64,000 bases of DNA from Candidatus Homeothermus arabinoxylanisolvens (GCA_001689405.1 LUJO01000005.1:58978-122977), one strand, 5' to 3'; positions 25,875-34,442 are shown, counted from the first letter of the stretch. Program-made: numbers and translations. Notes: generated by a model not told the origin, from the letters alone.

Positions 25875-27138
25875 CGGCTTTCGGTGAAGAGGGGTTCTTG
25901 TTCTCTTTATTCTGTGCGCCGTTTTCTGCGTTGCGGGGCGCGCCTTGGTTTTGCCTCCGGTTATTGTTGTCACCTCGGGGCGGGCGTTCGTTTTTCGGCG
26001 GTCTGTTGCCGTTGTTGCCGTCGCGCTGTCCCTGCTGGCGATTGCCGCGTTGTTGTGCGGGAGCCCCTTTCTTCTTTTTCTTCTTGGCTTTGTCAAAGCG
26101 GGTCACGCTGTCTTGTCCGACAAGGTCGACAAACTCTGTGCGCTCTTTCTGCTTTTCGGAGCCTTCGGCGCTGAGCTTTTCGGGCTTCTCTCCGCGCTTG
26201 TTCATGTTGATGATGTCAAATACTCTGTCGGCGCTGATGGTCACCAGATTGGCCGGCACCGACTTGTCGGTGGAGTATGTCATCTCGCGCTTGAATATGT
26301 CGGTCTTGAAGTGGTAGTAAGTGGCATCGGCGGTCTCAAGGGCTATTTCCCGCGAGGGCATGCGCTTTATGCTCTCGACATAGGTGTCGACCTCAAAATT
26401 GAGGCAGCACTTGAGCTTGGCGCACTGTCCGGCGAGTTTCTGCGGATTAAGCGATATGTCTTGGTAGCGTGCGGCGCTTGTGGCTACCGACACGAAGTTG
26501 GTCATCCAGCTTGCGCAGCACAACTGGCGTCCGCACGGTCCTATGCCGCCTATGCGTCCGGCCTCCTGACGTGCTCCTATCTGCTTCATCTCGATGCGCA
26601 CCTTGAATGTCTCGGCAAGGACTTTTATGAGCTGCCTGAAGTCGACGCGCTCGTCGGCTATGTAGTAGAATATGGCCTTGTTGCCGTCGCCCTGATACTC
26701 GACGTCGCCTATCTTCATGTTGAGCTTCAGGCTTTCGGCTATTTTCCGTGAACGTATCATCGTGTCGTTCTCTTTGGCCTTGGCCTCCTCGTATTTTTCA
26801 AGATCGGCGGGTTTTGCTTTGCGAAATATACGACGTATCTCCGCATCGGGTTTTACATTGGCTTTTTTCATCTGCAGGGCCACGAGTTGGCCGGTCAGAG
26901 TCACCTGACCTATGTCATGGCCCGGAGAGGCCTCGACCGCTACCATATCGCCTATGGCGAGATCAAGGTTTGCACTGTTTTTATAAAAACCTTTGCGGGT
27001 GTTCTTGAACTGGACTTCGACCATGTCAAAGTCGGCATAACCGCCGGGAATGTCGTCGAGCCAGTTGTAACAATGCAACTTTCCGCGCGGCGGTATATCG
27101 CGGCAGTGGTTGCAGTTGTCTTTATCTTCTTTTCCCAT
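25867..27138 (-). CDS. PSP1-domain protein (RicT/YaaT-like)
   Basis: This 423-residue cytosolic protein has a PSP1 core at about 35-300. Its cysteine clusters CNHC, GPCGRQLCC and CAKLKCC resemble those that hold Fe-S clusters in the Bacillus RicT complex. A tail from about 345 is rich in lysine, arginine, asparagine and glycine, typical of RNA contact or disorder. It lies 20 bases behind rny. In Bacillus subtilis RicT, with RicA and RicF, directs RNase Y cleavage, so the pairing suggests a similar partnership here. No RicA or RicF homologue is in the window. Confidence 0.85.
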   Translation of the reverse strand: MGKEDKDNCNHCRDIPPRGKLHCYNWLDDIPGGYADFDMVEVQFKNTRKGFYKNSANLDLAIGDMVAVEASPGHDIGQVTLTGQLVALQMKKANVKPDAEIRRIFRKAKPADLEKYEEAKAKENDTMIRSRKIAESLKLNMKIGDVEYQGDGNKAIFYYIADERVDFRQLIKVLAETFKVRIEMKQIGARQEAGRIGGIGPCGRQLCCASWMTNFVSVATSAARYQDISLNPQKLAGQCAKLKCCLNFEVDTYVESIKRMPSREIALETADATYYHFKTDIFKREMTYSTDKSVPANLVTISADRVFDIINMNKRGEKPEKLSAEGSEKQKERTEFVDLVGQDSVTRFDKAKKKKKKGAPAQQRGNRQQGQRDGNNGNRPPKNERPPRGDNNNRRQNQGAPRNAENGAQNKENKNPSSPKADE

Positions 27139-27158
27139 AACGGTGAATTGCTGTTTGG

Positions 27159-28703
27159 TTATTTAGCTACGCTTACGGCGCGAGTCTCGCGAATCACGGT
27201 TATCTTCACCTGTCCGGGATAAGTCATCTCGTCCTGAATGCGCTTGGCTATTTCAGCTGACAGACGTTCGGTTTCGGCATCGTCGATCTTGTCGGCACCG
27301 ACTATGACACGCAGCTCGCGTCCGGCCTGCAGGGCATAGGTCTTGACAACTCCGGGGTAGGAGAGGGCAAGGCGCTCAAGGTCGTTGAGGCGTTTGAGGT
27401 AGGCTTCGACTATCTCGCGGCGTGCTCCGGGGCGTGCTCCTGAAATGGCGTCGCATACCTGTACTATGGGAGCAAGCAGTGTGGTCTGCTCGATTTCGTC
27501 GTGGTGGGCACCTATGGCATTGCATATTTCGGGCTTCTCCTTGTATTTTTCCGCAAGTTTCATGCCGAGTAGTGCGTGGGGCAGTTCGGGTTCTTCGTCG
27601 GGAACTTTGCCTATGTCATGAAGCAGTCCGGCACGGCGTGCTTTCTTGGGATTGAGACCGAGCTCGGATGCCATTATGGCACACAGGTTTGCTGTCTCGC
27701 GCGAATGTTGGAGCAGGTTCTGTCCGTAGCTTGAACGATACTTCATCTTACCTACAAGTCGTATGAGGTCGGGGTGCAGGCCGTGTATTCCGAGGTCGAT
27801 GGTGGTGCGCTTTCCTGTCTCCACAATCTCTTCCTCGATCTGTTTGCGTACTTTTGCCACGACTTCCTCGATGCGTGCGGGGTGTATGCGTCCGTCGGCC
27901 ACAAGCTGATGCAGGGCTAGACGGGCTATCTCGCGGCGTACGGGGTCGAAGCCTGAAAGCACGATGGCGTCGGGGGTGTCATCGACAATTATCTCGATGC
28001 CGGTGGCGGCTTCGAGGGCGCGGATGTTGCGGCCTTCACGACCGATTATGCGGCCTTTTATGTCGTCGGAGTCTATGTGAAATACCGTGACTGAATTCTC
28101 AATGGCTGTCTCAGTGGCAACACGTTGTATCGACTGCACCACTATGCGCTTGGCCTCCTTGTTAGCTGTCAGTTTGGCCTCGTCCATGATGTCGTTTATG
28201 TAGCCGGCCGCCGCTGTCTTGGCTTCGTCGCGCAATGACTCGATAAGCCTTTCTTTGGCTTCGTCGGCCGACAGCCCCGATATGTGCTCAAGGGCTTCCT
28301 GCGCGCTGCGTGTCAGCTTGTCGAGCTCTGCCTTTTTGTCGTCAAGAGCCACTGCCTGAGCGTCAAGACCGGCTTTTGCCGCGTCTATCTCGTTGCGCCG
28401 GCGTGCAAGTTCGCCTTGCTGCTGATTGAGCTGGAGCTCGCGTTGCTTTATGCGGGCTTCGGACTGCTGTATTTTTGACAGGCGCGAGTTGGCTTGTTTC
28501 TCCGCTTCCGCCTTAATCTGGAGCTCTTCCTCACGCACTTCAAGCATTTTTTTCTGCTTGAGCATTTCGGCTTCCTGACGGGCTTCGTCGACTATTATCT
28601 TGGCTTGGGTGCGCGCCGATTTTTTTTGAATTATGACGGTGATTACCACAGCCAGAATAGCTGTTATTACCGCTACTGCAATGTATATAAAAATGTTGTA
28701 CAT
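27159..28703 (-). CDS. rny: ribonuclease Y
   Basis: RNase Y is a membrane-anchored endoribonuclease that starts mRNA decay. The 514-residue protein begins with one transmembrane helix (YIAVAVITAILAVVITVII). A long charged coiled coil covers about 30-200. A KH RNA-binding domain contains IIGREGRNIRALEAATGIEIIVDDT, and the HD domain carries LLHDIGKV near residue 355. The length matches the family. It heads a run of tightly spaced genes (PSP1, gldH, M24, cca). An intrinsic terminator separates it from zapA upstream, yet I found no clear promoter in the short gap. Confidence 0.97.
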   Translation of the reverse strand: MYNIFIYIAVAVITAILAVVITVIIQKKSARTQAKIIVDEARQEAEMLKQKKMLEVREEELQIKAEAEKQANSRLSKIQQSEARIKQRELQLNQQQGELARRRNEIDAAKAGLDAQAVALDDKKAELDKLTRSAQEALEHISGLSADEAKERLIESLRDEAKTAAAGYINDIMDEAKLTANKEAKRIVVQSIQRVATETAIENSVTVFHIDSDDIKGRIIGREGRNIRALEAATGIEIIVDDTPDAIVLSGFDPVRREIARLALHQLVADGRIHPARIEEVVAKVRKQIEEEIVETGKRTTIDLGIHGLHPDLIRLVGKMKYRSSYGQNLLQHSRETANLCAIMASELGLNPKKARRAGLLHDIGKVPDEEPELPHALLGMKLAEKYKEKPEICNAIGAHHDEIEQTTLLAPIVQVCDAISGARPGARREIVEAYLKRLNDLERLALSYPGVVKTYALQAGRELRVIVGADKIDDAETERLSAEIAKRIQDEMTYPGQVKITVIRETRAVSVAK

Positions 28704-28731
28704 GATATGTGAATTAATGATTAGTCACAAT

Positions 28732-28779
28732 AAATAAAAAATGCACTGACAATCCTGCCTGCCGGCCGATTGAAAGTGC
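28732..28779 (-). terminator. hairpin with T-tract between zapA and rny
   Basis: On the minus strand a stem formed by GCACT...CAATC and GATTG...AGTGC, with a 2-by-2 internal loop and a GC-rich apical loop, is followed by six T and more T-rich sequence. It looks like the end of the zapA transcript. A short structured regulatory RNA in this 119-base gap is an alternative. Confidence 0.6.
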
Positions 28780-28822
28780 GGTTAAACGTTAAAAAATATG
28801 CTCTACCGAATATCTGGCGGAA

Positions 28823-29116
28823 TCAGTCGACCTTCAGCAATATCCGGTCGAGTTCTTCCTCGAATTTACGCAACACTTCGTCGATATTCTCGTTTTTGCG
28901 CTGTTCGAGCACATAGAGTTTGGCAAAGTGCACGGCCACCATTCCTAATACGTCCTTTGACGTCTTGTCCTGCGGCTTGTCGCCCATCCACTTGCTCCAT
29001 ACACGGTTTACGTAGTACTCGGCAAGTCTTACGGCTTCTTCGTCTTTTCGGGTAACCTGCATGCCTATATGGGCGAGGTCGGCTACCTTTATGGTTATAT
29101 TCAGTTTATCTTTCAT
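28823..29116 (-). CDS. zapA: cell-division protein ZapA
   Basis: This 97-residue protein of the ZapA family binds FtsZ and bundles its filaments at the division site. The N-terminal strand-helix part KLNITIKVADLAHIGMQVTRKDEEAVRLAEYYVN is followed by a C-terminal coiled coil ending EVLRKFEEELDRILLKVD. It follows a coiled-coil gene by 4 bases. The same arrangement, a short coiled coil followed by zapA, is common in Bacteroidetes as I recall. It ends in a hairpin terminator before rny. Confidence 0.85.
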   Translation of the reverse strand: MKDKLNITIKVADLAHIGMQVTRKDEEAVRLAEYYVNRVWSKWMGDKPQDKTSKDVLGMVAVHFAKLYVLEQRKNENIDEVLRKFEEELDRILLKVD

Positions 29117-29120
29117 TGCA

Positions 29121-29414
29121 TCATTCGCTTAATTCCGAGATGCATTTGTCGATTTCCCGCACTAATTTGGTTAACTTGGCCCTGCTAAATTCTACGTCGC
29201 GACGGTCGGGGTGTGCTACTGTGACAACGGTCAGATACTCAATGCGGCTTTTCAGCTGCTGTATCTCTTCATTAAGGCGTGTCACCGTCTGCTCCAACTC
29301 TTTGACGCGGGCTTCAGCGCTTGTTTTCCCTCGGAGCACTTCGTTGTAGCGCTCGGTCAGAAACTCCGTTTTACGGCTGATACGTTGCAGTGTCTGCTGT
29401 AAATCGCTCGCCAT
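29121..29414 (-). CDS. small coiled-coil protein upstream of zapA
   Basis: This 97-residue protein is almost entirely heptad-like coiled coil (LQQTLQRISRKTEFLTERYNEV, then VKELEQTVTRLNEEIQQLKSRIEYL) with a short basic C-terminal end. It has no enzymatic motif. Its position four bases before zapA suggests a division role comparable with ZapB, but there is no sequence motif to prove this. A consensus promoter drives the pair. Confidence 0.7.
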   Translation of the reverse strand: MASDLQQTLQRISRKTEFLTERYNEVLRGKTSAEARVKELEQTVTRLNEEIQQLKSRIEYLTVVTVAHPDRRDVEFSRAKLTKLVREIDKCISELSE

Positions 29415-29430
29415 TTATACCAAATTTTTA

Positions 29431-29460
29431 CAAAAGTAATACAAATATCTTATAATACAA
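29431..29460 (-). promoter_or_regulatory. promoter of the coiled-coil-zapA pair
   Basis: On the minus strand TTG is followed by 19 bases and TACTTTTG. The box ends about 16 bases before the ATG. Confidence 0.65.
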
Positions 29461-29506
29461 TAGTTTTGTCTTAAAATTTATCGTCATGTGCGTCGGGCCG
29501 GAGCTG

Positions 29507-30925
29507 TCACAGTACAGGGCTGAGAAGTCGGAACATTGATTCCTTGGCTTTTTGCCATGCCGGACGCTTGCGCCACATCGACGGACTAAGGCGTGTGCAG
29601 TTGTCGAGGTCTTCAAAGAATATGTCGCTTAATTCAGAGTTGACTTCTCGTGAATATATGAAGATGTTGCTTTCGAAGTTGTGCTCGAAGCTGCGGAAAT
29701 CAATGTTTGCCGAGCCTACCGAGGAGAACTCGTCATCGACTATCACTGTCTTGGCATGCAGCATGCCGGCGTCGTAGAGGTATACTTTTATTCCCGCAAG
29801 CATGCACTCCATAATGTAGGAGTAGGAGGCGTAGGTCAGTATTTTGGAGTCGCTTTTGGCCGGTAGCATCAGCCTTACGTCCACTTTGGCGAGGGCTACG
29901 GTCTGGAGCGTACGCAGCAGGCTTTCGGTTGGAAGAAAGTATGGGGTCTGTATGAACACTCGTTTTCGTGCGTTGGCTATGGCTTTCTGGAATACCATGG
30001 CTATGTTGCTCCACTGGCTTGTGGGGCCGCTTGTCATCATCTGTATGCCGGAGTTGAAGCGGGGTTTGTTTCTCCGCGAGGTGTTGGCGCTCTCGTCAAG
30101 CAGCGATTGCCCCATGAAGCTCCAGTCTACGGCAAACGCGTATTGGAGTCCGCCTACGGCCGGACCCTTTATGCGCACATGGGTGTCGCGCCATACCCCG
30201 TATGACACGCCCTCTATATATCGGTCGGCTATGTTCATGCCGCCTATGTAGCCTGTCTCGCCGTCGATTATGACGATCTTGCGGTGGTTGCGCCAGTTTA
30301 TTCTGGTGGCAAATACCGGGAATGTGACCCTGAAGAAGGGGTATACGTCAATTCCGGCATCGGCCATGCGCTTGAAGAATTTTGTTTTGGTCGACAGCGA
30401 GCCTATGTGGTCGTATATGATTCTCACTTTTACCCCTTCGCCGGCTTTTTTTATAAGTATGTCGGCTATGGTGTTGCCTATCTTGTCATCTTTAAATATG
30501 TAATACTCAAGGTGTATGTAGGACCGGGCGCTCTGCAGGTCGGCTATCAGCGCGTCAAACTTGTCGCGCCCCGAGGTGAATATGTCTATCTTGTTGTCGG
30601 GATAGTAGATGGAGCCGTTAAGCGTGCGGGCCATTTTTATCTGTTGCTTGCTCGCCTGCGTAAGCGGCAGCGACGCTATGTCGATGCTTTTGAACGACTC
30701 GCGCTTGCGCAGCCGCCGACGGTTGCGCCTTGTTATCATGCGTGTGTTTTTAAGGCTTCTTCCAAAGAATATGTAGAGCACCGCGCCAAATACGGGCACC
30801 ATGAGCAGCACCGTAATCCAAGCCAGCGACTTGACCGGATTGCGGTTTTCCGACAGCACAACGGCGATAAGGCTTATTATCGTGCCTATGTATGCTGCCA
30901 ACAATACTATGTAGTACCACGCCAT
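29507..30925 (-). CDS. cls: cardiolipin synthase (phospholipase D family)
   Basis: This 472-residue membrane enzyme joins two phosphatidylglycerols to form cardiolipin. Two N-terminal transmembrane helices (about 5-25 and 35-55, the second ending AVLYIFFGR) are followed by two HKD motifs. The first is H214 in HRKIVIIDGETGYIGG and the second is HAKTVIVDDEFSSVGSANID near 390. Both have the His-Lys and downstream Asp pattern. It stands alone between the rpsF operon and zapA. No convincing promoter was found in the 106 bases ahead. Confidence 0.94.
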   Translation of the reverse strand: MAWYYIVLLAAYIGTIISLIAVVLSENRNPVKSLAWITVLLMVPVFGAVLYIFFGRSLKNTRMITRRNRRRLRKRESFKSIDIASLPLTQASKQQIKMARTLNGSIYYPDNKIDIFTSGRDKFDALIADLQSARSYIHLEYYIFKDDKIGNTIADILIKKAGEGVKVRIIYDHIGSLSTKTKFFKRMADAGIDVYPFFRVTFPVFATRINWRNHRKIVIIDGETGYIGGMNIADRYIEGVSYGVWRDTHVRIKGPAVGGLQYAFAVDWSFMGQSLLDESANTSRRNKPRFNSGIQMMTSGPTSQWSNIAMVFQKAIANARKRVFIQTPYFLPTESLLRTLQTVALAKVDVRLMLPAKSDSKILTYASYSYIMECMLAGIKVYLYDAGMLHAKTVIVDDEFSSVGSANIDFRSFEHNFESNIFIYSREVNSELSDIFFEDLDNCTRLSPSMWRKRPAWQKAKESMFRLLSPVL

Positions 30926-31031
30926 TTTGACAGGAAATTGTGATGATAACAGGCGCTAAGATAGTAAAAAGAAATCAATCAAAAAAGAGTAGCGGTAAAA
31001 AGCCCGTGTTAAATGGACGGGGGATACGTAT

Positions 31032-31067
31032 AAAAAACGGGAAAACGTCATCGCGACGTTTTCCCGT
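31032..31067 (-). terminator. intrinsic terminator of rpsF-rpsR-rplI
   Basis: ACGGGAAAACGTC pairs fully with its complement around a short loop. On the minus strand six T follow. It lies 28 bases past rplI. Confidence 0.9.
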
Positions 31068-31094
31068 ACGTTATGAATAGTATTTTGGAATTGA

Positions 31095-31541
31095 TTATTC
31101 TTCTGCGACAACCTCGAACGGAAGCTCAACTGCGACTTCCTTGTGAAGGTTGACGGTGCAGGTGTATTTGCCGGGCTCTTTGATTGAACCTTTGATGGCA
31201 ATGAGCTTGCGGTCAACGTTCTGTCCGAGTTTCTCAAGCGCTTCGGCTATAGTGGCTGCGTTTACTGAGCCGAATATAGTGCCGGCCTCGCTGGTCTTGG
31301 CTGTAATGGTCAGAGCCACTTTTTCGAGTTCTGCTGCCTGAGCCTCTGCGTCGGCCTTGATCTTTGCGAGCTTGTGGGCACGCTGGCGCTGGTTTTCAGC
31401 GAGCACTTTAAGAGCCGATTCAGTAGCTATCACTGCCTTGCCCTGAGGGATGAGGTAGTTACGGCCGTAGCCGTTTTTTACTTCAACGACATCGTCCTTG
31501 TAGCCTAAACCGGTGATGTCTTCTTTCAATATAATTTTCAT
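31095..31541 (-). CDS. rplI: 50S ribosomal protein L9
   Basis: This 148-residue two-domain protein binds 23S rRNA near the L1 stalk. It begins MKIILKEDITGLGYKDDVVEVKNGYGRNYLIPQGKAV, the L9 signature, followed by the long connecting helix and a C-terminal domain with GTIFGSVNAATIAEAL. It is the last gene of the S6-S18-L9 operon. Confidence 0.98.
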   Translation of the reverse strand: MKIILKEDITGLGYKDDVVEVKNGYGRNYLIPQGKAVIATESALKVLAENQRQRAHKLAKIKADAEAQAAELEKVALTITAKTSEAGTIFGSVNAATIAEALEKLGQNVDRKLIAIKGSIKEPGKYTCTVNLHKEVAVELPFEVVAEE

Positions 31542-31562
31542 AATTATCGTCTGTTGTTAAGA

Positions 31563-31832
31563 TTATTTCATCAAGTCGGTTACGTAGGGAAGCAGAGCCA
31601 AGTGACGGGCGCGCTTTACAGCCTGTGCCACACGACGCTGGAATTTAAGCGAAGTACCGGTGATACGGCGGGGAAGCAATTTGCCCTGCTCGTTGAGGAA
31701 CTTCTTGAGGAATTCGGGGTCTTTGTAGTCGATATACTTGATGCCGCTTCTCTTAAAACGACAATATTTTTTCTTCTTTACGTCCACTGAAAGCGGAGTG
31801 AGATAGCGAATTTCTGATTGAGCCTGTGCCAT
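31563..31832 (-). CDS. rpsR: 30S ribosomal protein S18
   Basis: This 89-residue protein has the family core KKKYCRFKRSGIKYIDYKDPEFLKKFLNEQGKLLPRR and the ending QRRVAQAVKRARHLALLPY. It lies 3 bases behind rpsF and 21 bases ahead of rplI. S18 binds beside S6 on the small-subunit platform. Confidence 0.98.
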   Translation of the reverse strand: MAQAQSEIRYLTPLSVDVKKKKYCRFKRSGIKYIDYKDPEFLKKFLNEQGKLLPRRITGTSLKFQRRVAQAVKRARHLALLPYVTDLMK

Positions 31833-31835
31833 GAT

Positions 31836-32201
31836 TTAGTCCTCCTTTTCTTCTACGGGTGAATTCTGTTTTGCACCTTTAAGTGTGCGGCGTTTGATTG
31901 CATACTCGTGAGCGTACTTGTCAAGACGGAAAGTCAAGAAACGCAATACGCGCTCGTCGCGACGGAACTGAGTCTCAAGCTTCTTGATGACATCAGGATT
32001 TGCATCAAACTCTACAAGAGTGTAGAAGCCGGTCGACTTCTTCTGGATGGGGTAAGCGAGTTTGCGCAGTCCCCAGTTTTCTTCATTGACAATTGTTCCG
32101 GCGCTTTCGGTAATAACGCCTTTGAACTTGTCTACCGCTTCCTTCATCTGTGCATCAGACAAAACGGGAGTTAAAATGAAAACGGTTTCGTAGTGGTTCA
32201 T
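31836..32201 (-). CDS. rpsF: 30S ribosomal protein S6
   Basis: This 121-residue protein starts MNHYETVFILTPVLSDAQ and has the WGLRKLAYPIQKKSTGFYTLVEF core and an acidic C-terminal extension (SPVEEKED). It is the first gene of the S6-S18-L9 operon. ssb, which lies between S6 and S18 in many other phyla, is absent here, as is usual in Bacteroidetes. Confidence 0.98.
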   Translation of the reverse strand: MNHYETVFILTPVLSDAQMKEAVDKFKGVITESAGTIVNEENWGLRKLAYPIQKKSTGFYTLVEFDANPDVIKKLETQFRRDERVLRFLTFRLDKYAHEYAIKRRTLKGAKQNSPVEEKED

Positions 32202-32242
32202 ACTAATTACGTTGTTTAATATAAGTTTTTAAAAAGCGACGG

Positions 32243-32273
32243 CAAAGTTACGACTTTTTCCGGCTTAATGCAA
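32243..32273 (-). promoter_or_regulatory. promoter of rpsF-rpsR-rplI
   Basis: On the minus strand TTG, a 20-base spacer and TAACTTTG match the consensus exactly. The leader is about 35 bases. The rest of the 32202-32394 gap shows nothing else. Confidence 0.8.
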
Positions 32274-32394
32274 GTGTATGAGCAAAATAATATTTTAAAA
32301 ATTAACATAACGCCTCTCTGCCAAGTGAGAGTAGCTAAGCCGTAGCCAATTTTGGCGCTGCGGGTGAAAGGAGAGGTGCGGCGTGCCGAACCGC

Positions 32395-33528
32395 TTAGCA
32401 TAGGGCTTTCTCGGCGGGGGACTTCTGTGTGACGTCAGTGCCGAATATCCATTTGCTGTAGGGTATCGGGGCCAATATCTTTGCGGTTATGTAGCAGCAT
32501 AGGAATGTGCATACGGCTATGGCCGGAATAGCGGCTACGGTGGGCAATGACAAGGTGTCTTTGAGAATATTGACCCACAGGCCGAGCCAGAATATGTGCA
32601 TGAGGTATATGGTGTAGCTTAGTTCCGACATTTCGGTTATTACAGCCGGCGCTTTTGGGATATTGATGCAGGTGAACATTAAAAATGTGCCTGCGGTGAG
32701 CAGCACGCAGTTGACAGTGCAGAACGACCATCCTATCTCCAGCTGCGGGGTGGGGTGGATTTGTCCGGGTGTGGCTTGCGTGTAAAATGAGTAGATTGTG
32801 AGTGCGGCTCCGATCAACATTGCCGCCGAGCCTACGGTAAGCCGCTTCCTGCGGTTCCAGTCAAGATGTACTTTTATATAGTGGGCCAAGACAAGATAGC
32901 CCAAGTAGCCCGAAAAGTACCAGAGCATATGGTATTCATTCCAGAAGCATTGCCCCCACAGTTCTCCGCACCATCTGTTAAGATAGGGCATGCAGGTGGA
33001 TATGACGAAAAGCAGGATAAAGAAGCGTTCTTCTTTTGCCGTGGCTTTTTTCAGCCATGGCGATATTACGGGAATGAAAAGATAGAGGCTGATCAGAGGA
33101 TACATGAACCACAGATGGCCTGCGAGGGTAGGGAAGTTTAAAAATATCCGTGACAGGTCGGTCATGGCGGTATCGGCGGATATCTGGCCCCATAGAAGCG
33201 GCAAGGTGCTGTATAGTATCATGAAAATGAAAAACGGGGGGAGTATGCGCGCGAAGCGTTTGCTGTAGAACTGCGTGGCCGTCATGTCATCTTTCATGGG
33301 TACGAGAAGGTAGGATGAAACGATGATGAATAGCGGCACGGCCATGCGGGAGAAGCCGTCGTATATCGAAACCCATAGCCGGTCGGCTTCAGTAGCCAAA
33401 AACGATTGTGGCCCTGCCATGTCGGTAGCTCCGGGAGCCCCGTAGAAATTTTCGCTTGCATGTACGAGAATTACAAGAAAGCATGCAAATACTCTGATAA
33501 AATCCAAAAAGACTATACGTTTCATCAA
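32395..33528 (-). CDS. acyltransferase family 3 membrane protein
   Basis: This 377-residue integral membrane protein of the acyltransferase 3 (OatA/OafA) type O-acetylates sugars on envelope polysaccharides or secreted glycans. About ten hydrophobic helices are visible. The family motif sits at the start: FLDFIRVFACFLVILVHASE, with the conserved arginine and histidine, followed by SRMAVPLFIIVSSYLL. There is no fused SGNH domain. It is a single gene with a -7 box upstream. The acetylated target is unknown. The nearby accessory patch and the surface loci further on suggest a variable envelope glycan. Confidence 0.85.
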   Translation of the reverse strand: MMKRIVFLDFIRVFACFLVILVHASENFYGAPGATDMAGPQSFLATEADRLWVSIYDGFSRMAVPLFIIVSSYLLVPMKDDMTATQFYSKRFARILPPFFIFMILYSTLPLLWGQISADTAMTDLSRIFLNFPTLAGHLWFMYPLISLYLFIPVISPWLKKATAKEERFFILLFVISTCMPYLNRWCGELWGQCFWNEYHMLWYFSGYLGYLVLAHYIKVHLDWNRRKRLTVGSAAMLIGAALTIYSFYTQATPGQIHPTPQLEIGWSFCTVNCVLLTAGTFLMFTCINIPKAPAVITEMSELSYTIYLMHIFWLGLWVNILKDTLSLPTVAAIPAIAVCTFLCCYITAKILAPIPYSKWIFGTDVTQKSPAEKALC

Positions 33529-33566
33529 AAGAGCGGTTTATTATTCTGTTTTGTTGTGATGTTGTG

Positions 33567-33574
33567 CAAAGATA
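33567..33574 (-). promoter_or_regulatory. -7 box of the acyltransferase gene
   Basis: The minus strand reads TATCTTTG followed by CA, about 40 bases before the ATG. No TTG is seen at the right distance. Confidence 0.45.
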
Positions 33575-33743
33575 ATGCTTTAATTGCTATTGTATGATGC
33601 GGCGGCTGATTATTCTGATTGCCGTTGAACGCATTTTTATATGATAGGAATTTTGGATCAATGTAAAAAAGTGTTTGTTAAAAGGCGATAAGTCCGGTAG
33701 TACGGCGTCCGGCTGCGACCCGCGTGGTCATCAATAGACACCT

Positions 33744-33860
33744 ACCCGTATGGCCGTCCATAACCCAAATACCCACCCCCAAGCACAACCCGTATGGCCC
33801 TCCACAACCCGGGATATCCCCCCACAACCGCATCCCGTATGGCCTCCGGATATGCGGGCG
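33744..33860. repeat. three degenerate tandem units of about 45 bases
   Basis: CCCGTATGGCC recurs at about 33745, 33789 and 33834, each followed by TCCA/TCC and C-rich, A-interrupted sequence. In one forward frame the units spell proline- and tryptophan-rich peptide (PVWP repeated), so the array could be a decayed coding repeat. Confidence 0.6.
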
Positions 33861-33933
33861 CCGTGGTACTGGCGCCCCTACCCGCCCTTCAATCTGGTTT
33901 TACGGCTGACCTTGAAAATCACCGAGATAGCGA

Positions 33934-34154
33934 GAGCCTGCAAAGGCTGCTGCCCACCGTTAGTCGGGGACAAGCCGGCCTTCGGACGGCGCAGTCTCCG
34001 GTATACAGCACCCCACAATTTATGAGTCTGCAAAGACTCATGCCGACAGGAACAAGCACGAGTCTTTGCAGACTCGAACATGTTTGAGACCAAATTTCCC
34101 GGTCCGGACACTTCGTGCCCGGCTAACGAATGGCGTGAGCCTTTACAGGCTCGC
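33934..34154. repeat. nested imperfect inverted repeat built from four small hairpins
   Basis: Four hairpins with 5-8 bp stems and 4-base loops lie at 33934-33949, 34022-34041, 34059-34076 and 34135-34154. The second and third are exact reverse complements (GAGTCT-GCAA-AGACTC). The first and fourth are near reverse complements with the compensated pair change GAGCCT/AGGCTC. Flanking sequence (CGTTAG followed by a GGG-rich stretch) also matches in inverted order. The whole is symmetrical about position 34045, like a REP/BIME or MITE-type element. Confidence 0.65.
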
Positions 34155-34442
34155 ACCGTTGGTAGAGGGCGATAAGGTTGCTTTGATGCCGGCCCGAGTT
34201 CATAAAAAAAGGACTTTGGTCTTTGAAAATAAACCATATAAGAAAAAATGGCGGTATAATTATCCGTTAGGGAAAAGAGGGAATAAAAAGTTGCTTTGAG
34301 GGAGTGAAATAGAAAAGGCGTTTGTTTTAGACGAAAGATTTGACTAAATATTAACAGTTAATAGATGTTTTTATGATTTAGAATTAAAAGCCAAAGAGAC
34401 AAGAAATTTCAATTGAATACGCTGTATGTCAGCGAAAATGTA

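Noticed and set aside
25875..26096. N-terminal extension of gldH
   Set aside because: It is basic low-complexity sequence antiparallel in frame to the PSP1 tail, and it would hide the lipoprotein signal peptide that starts at 25874.
33878..34237. 119-codon minus-strand frame, and overlapping plus-strand frames, in the repeat patch
   Set aside because: The peptides only restate the inverted-repeat hairpins (ESLQ and RACK motifs), there is no ribosome site or family motif, and frames are open because the repeats lack stops.
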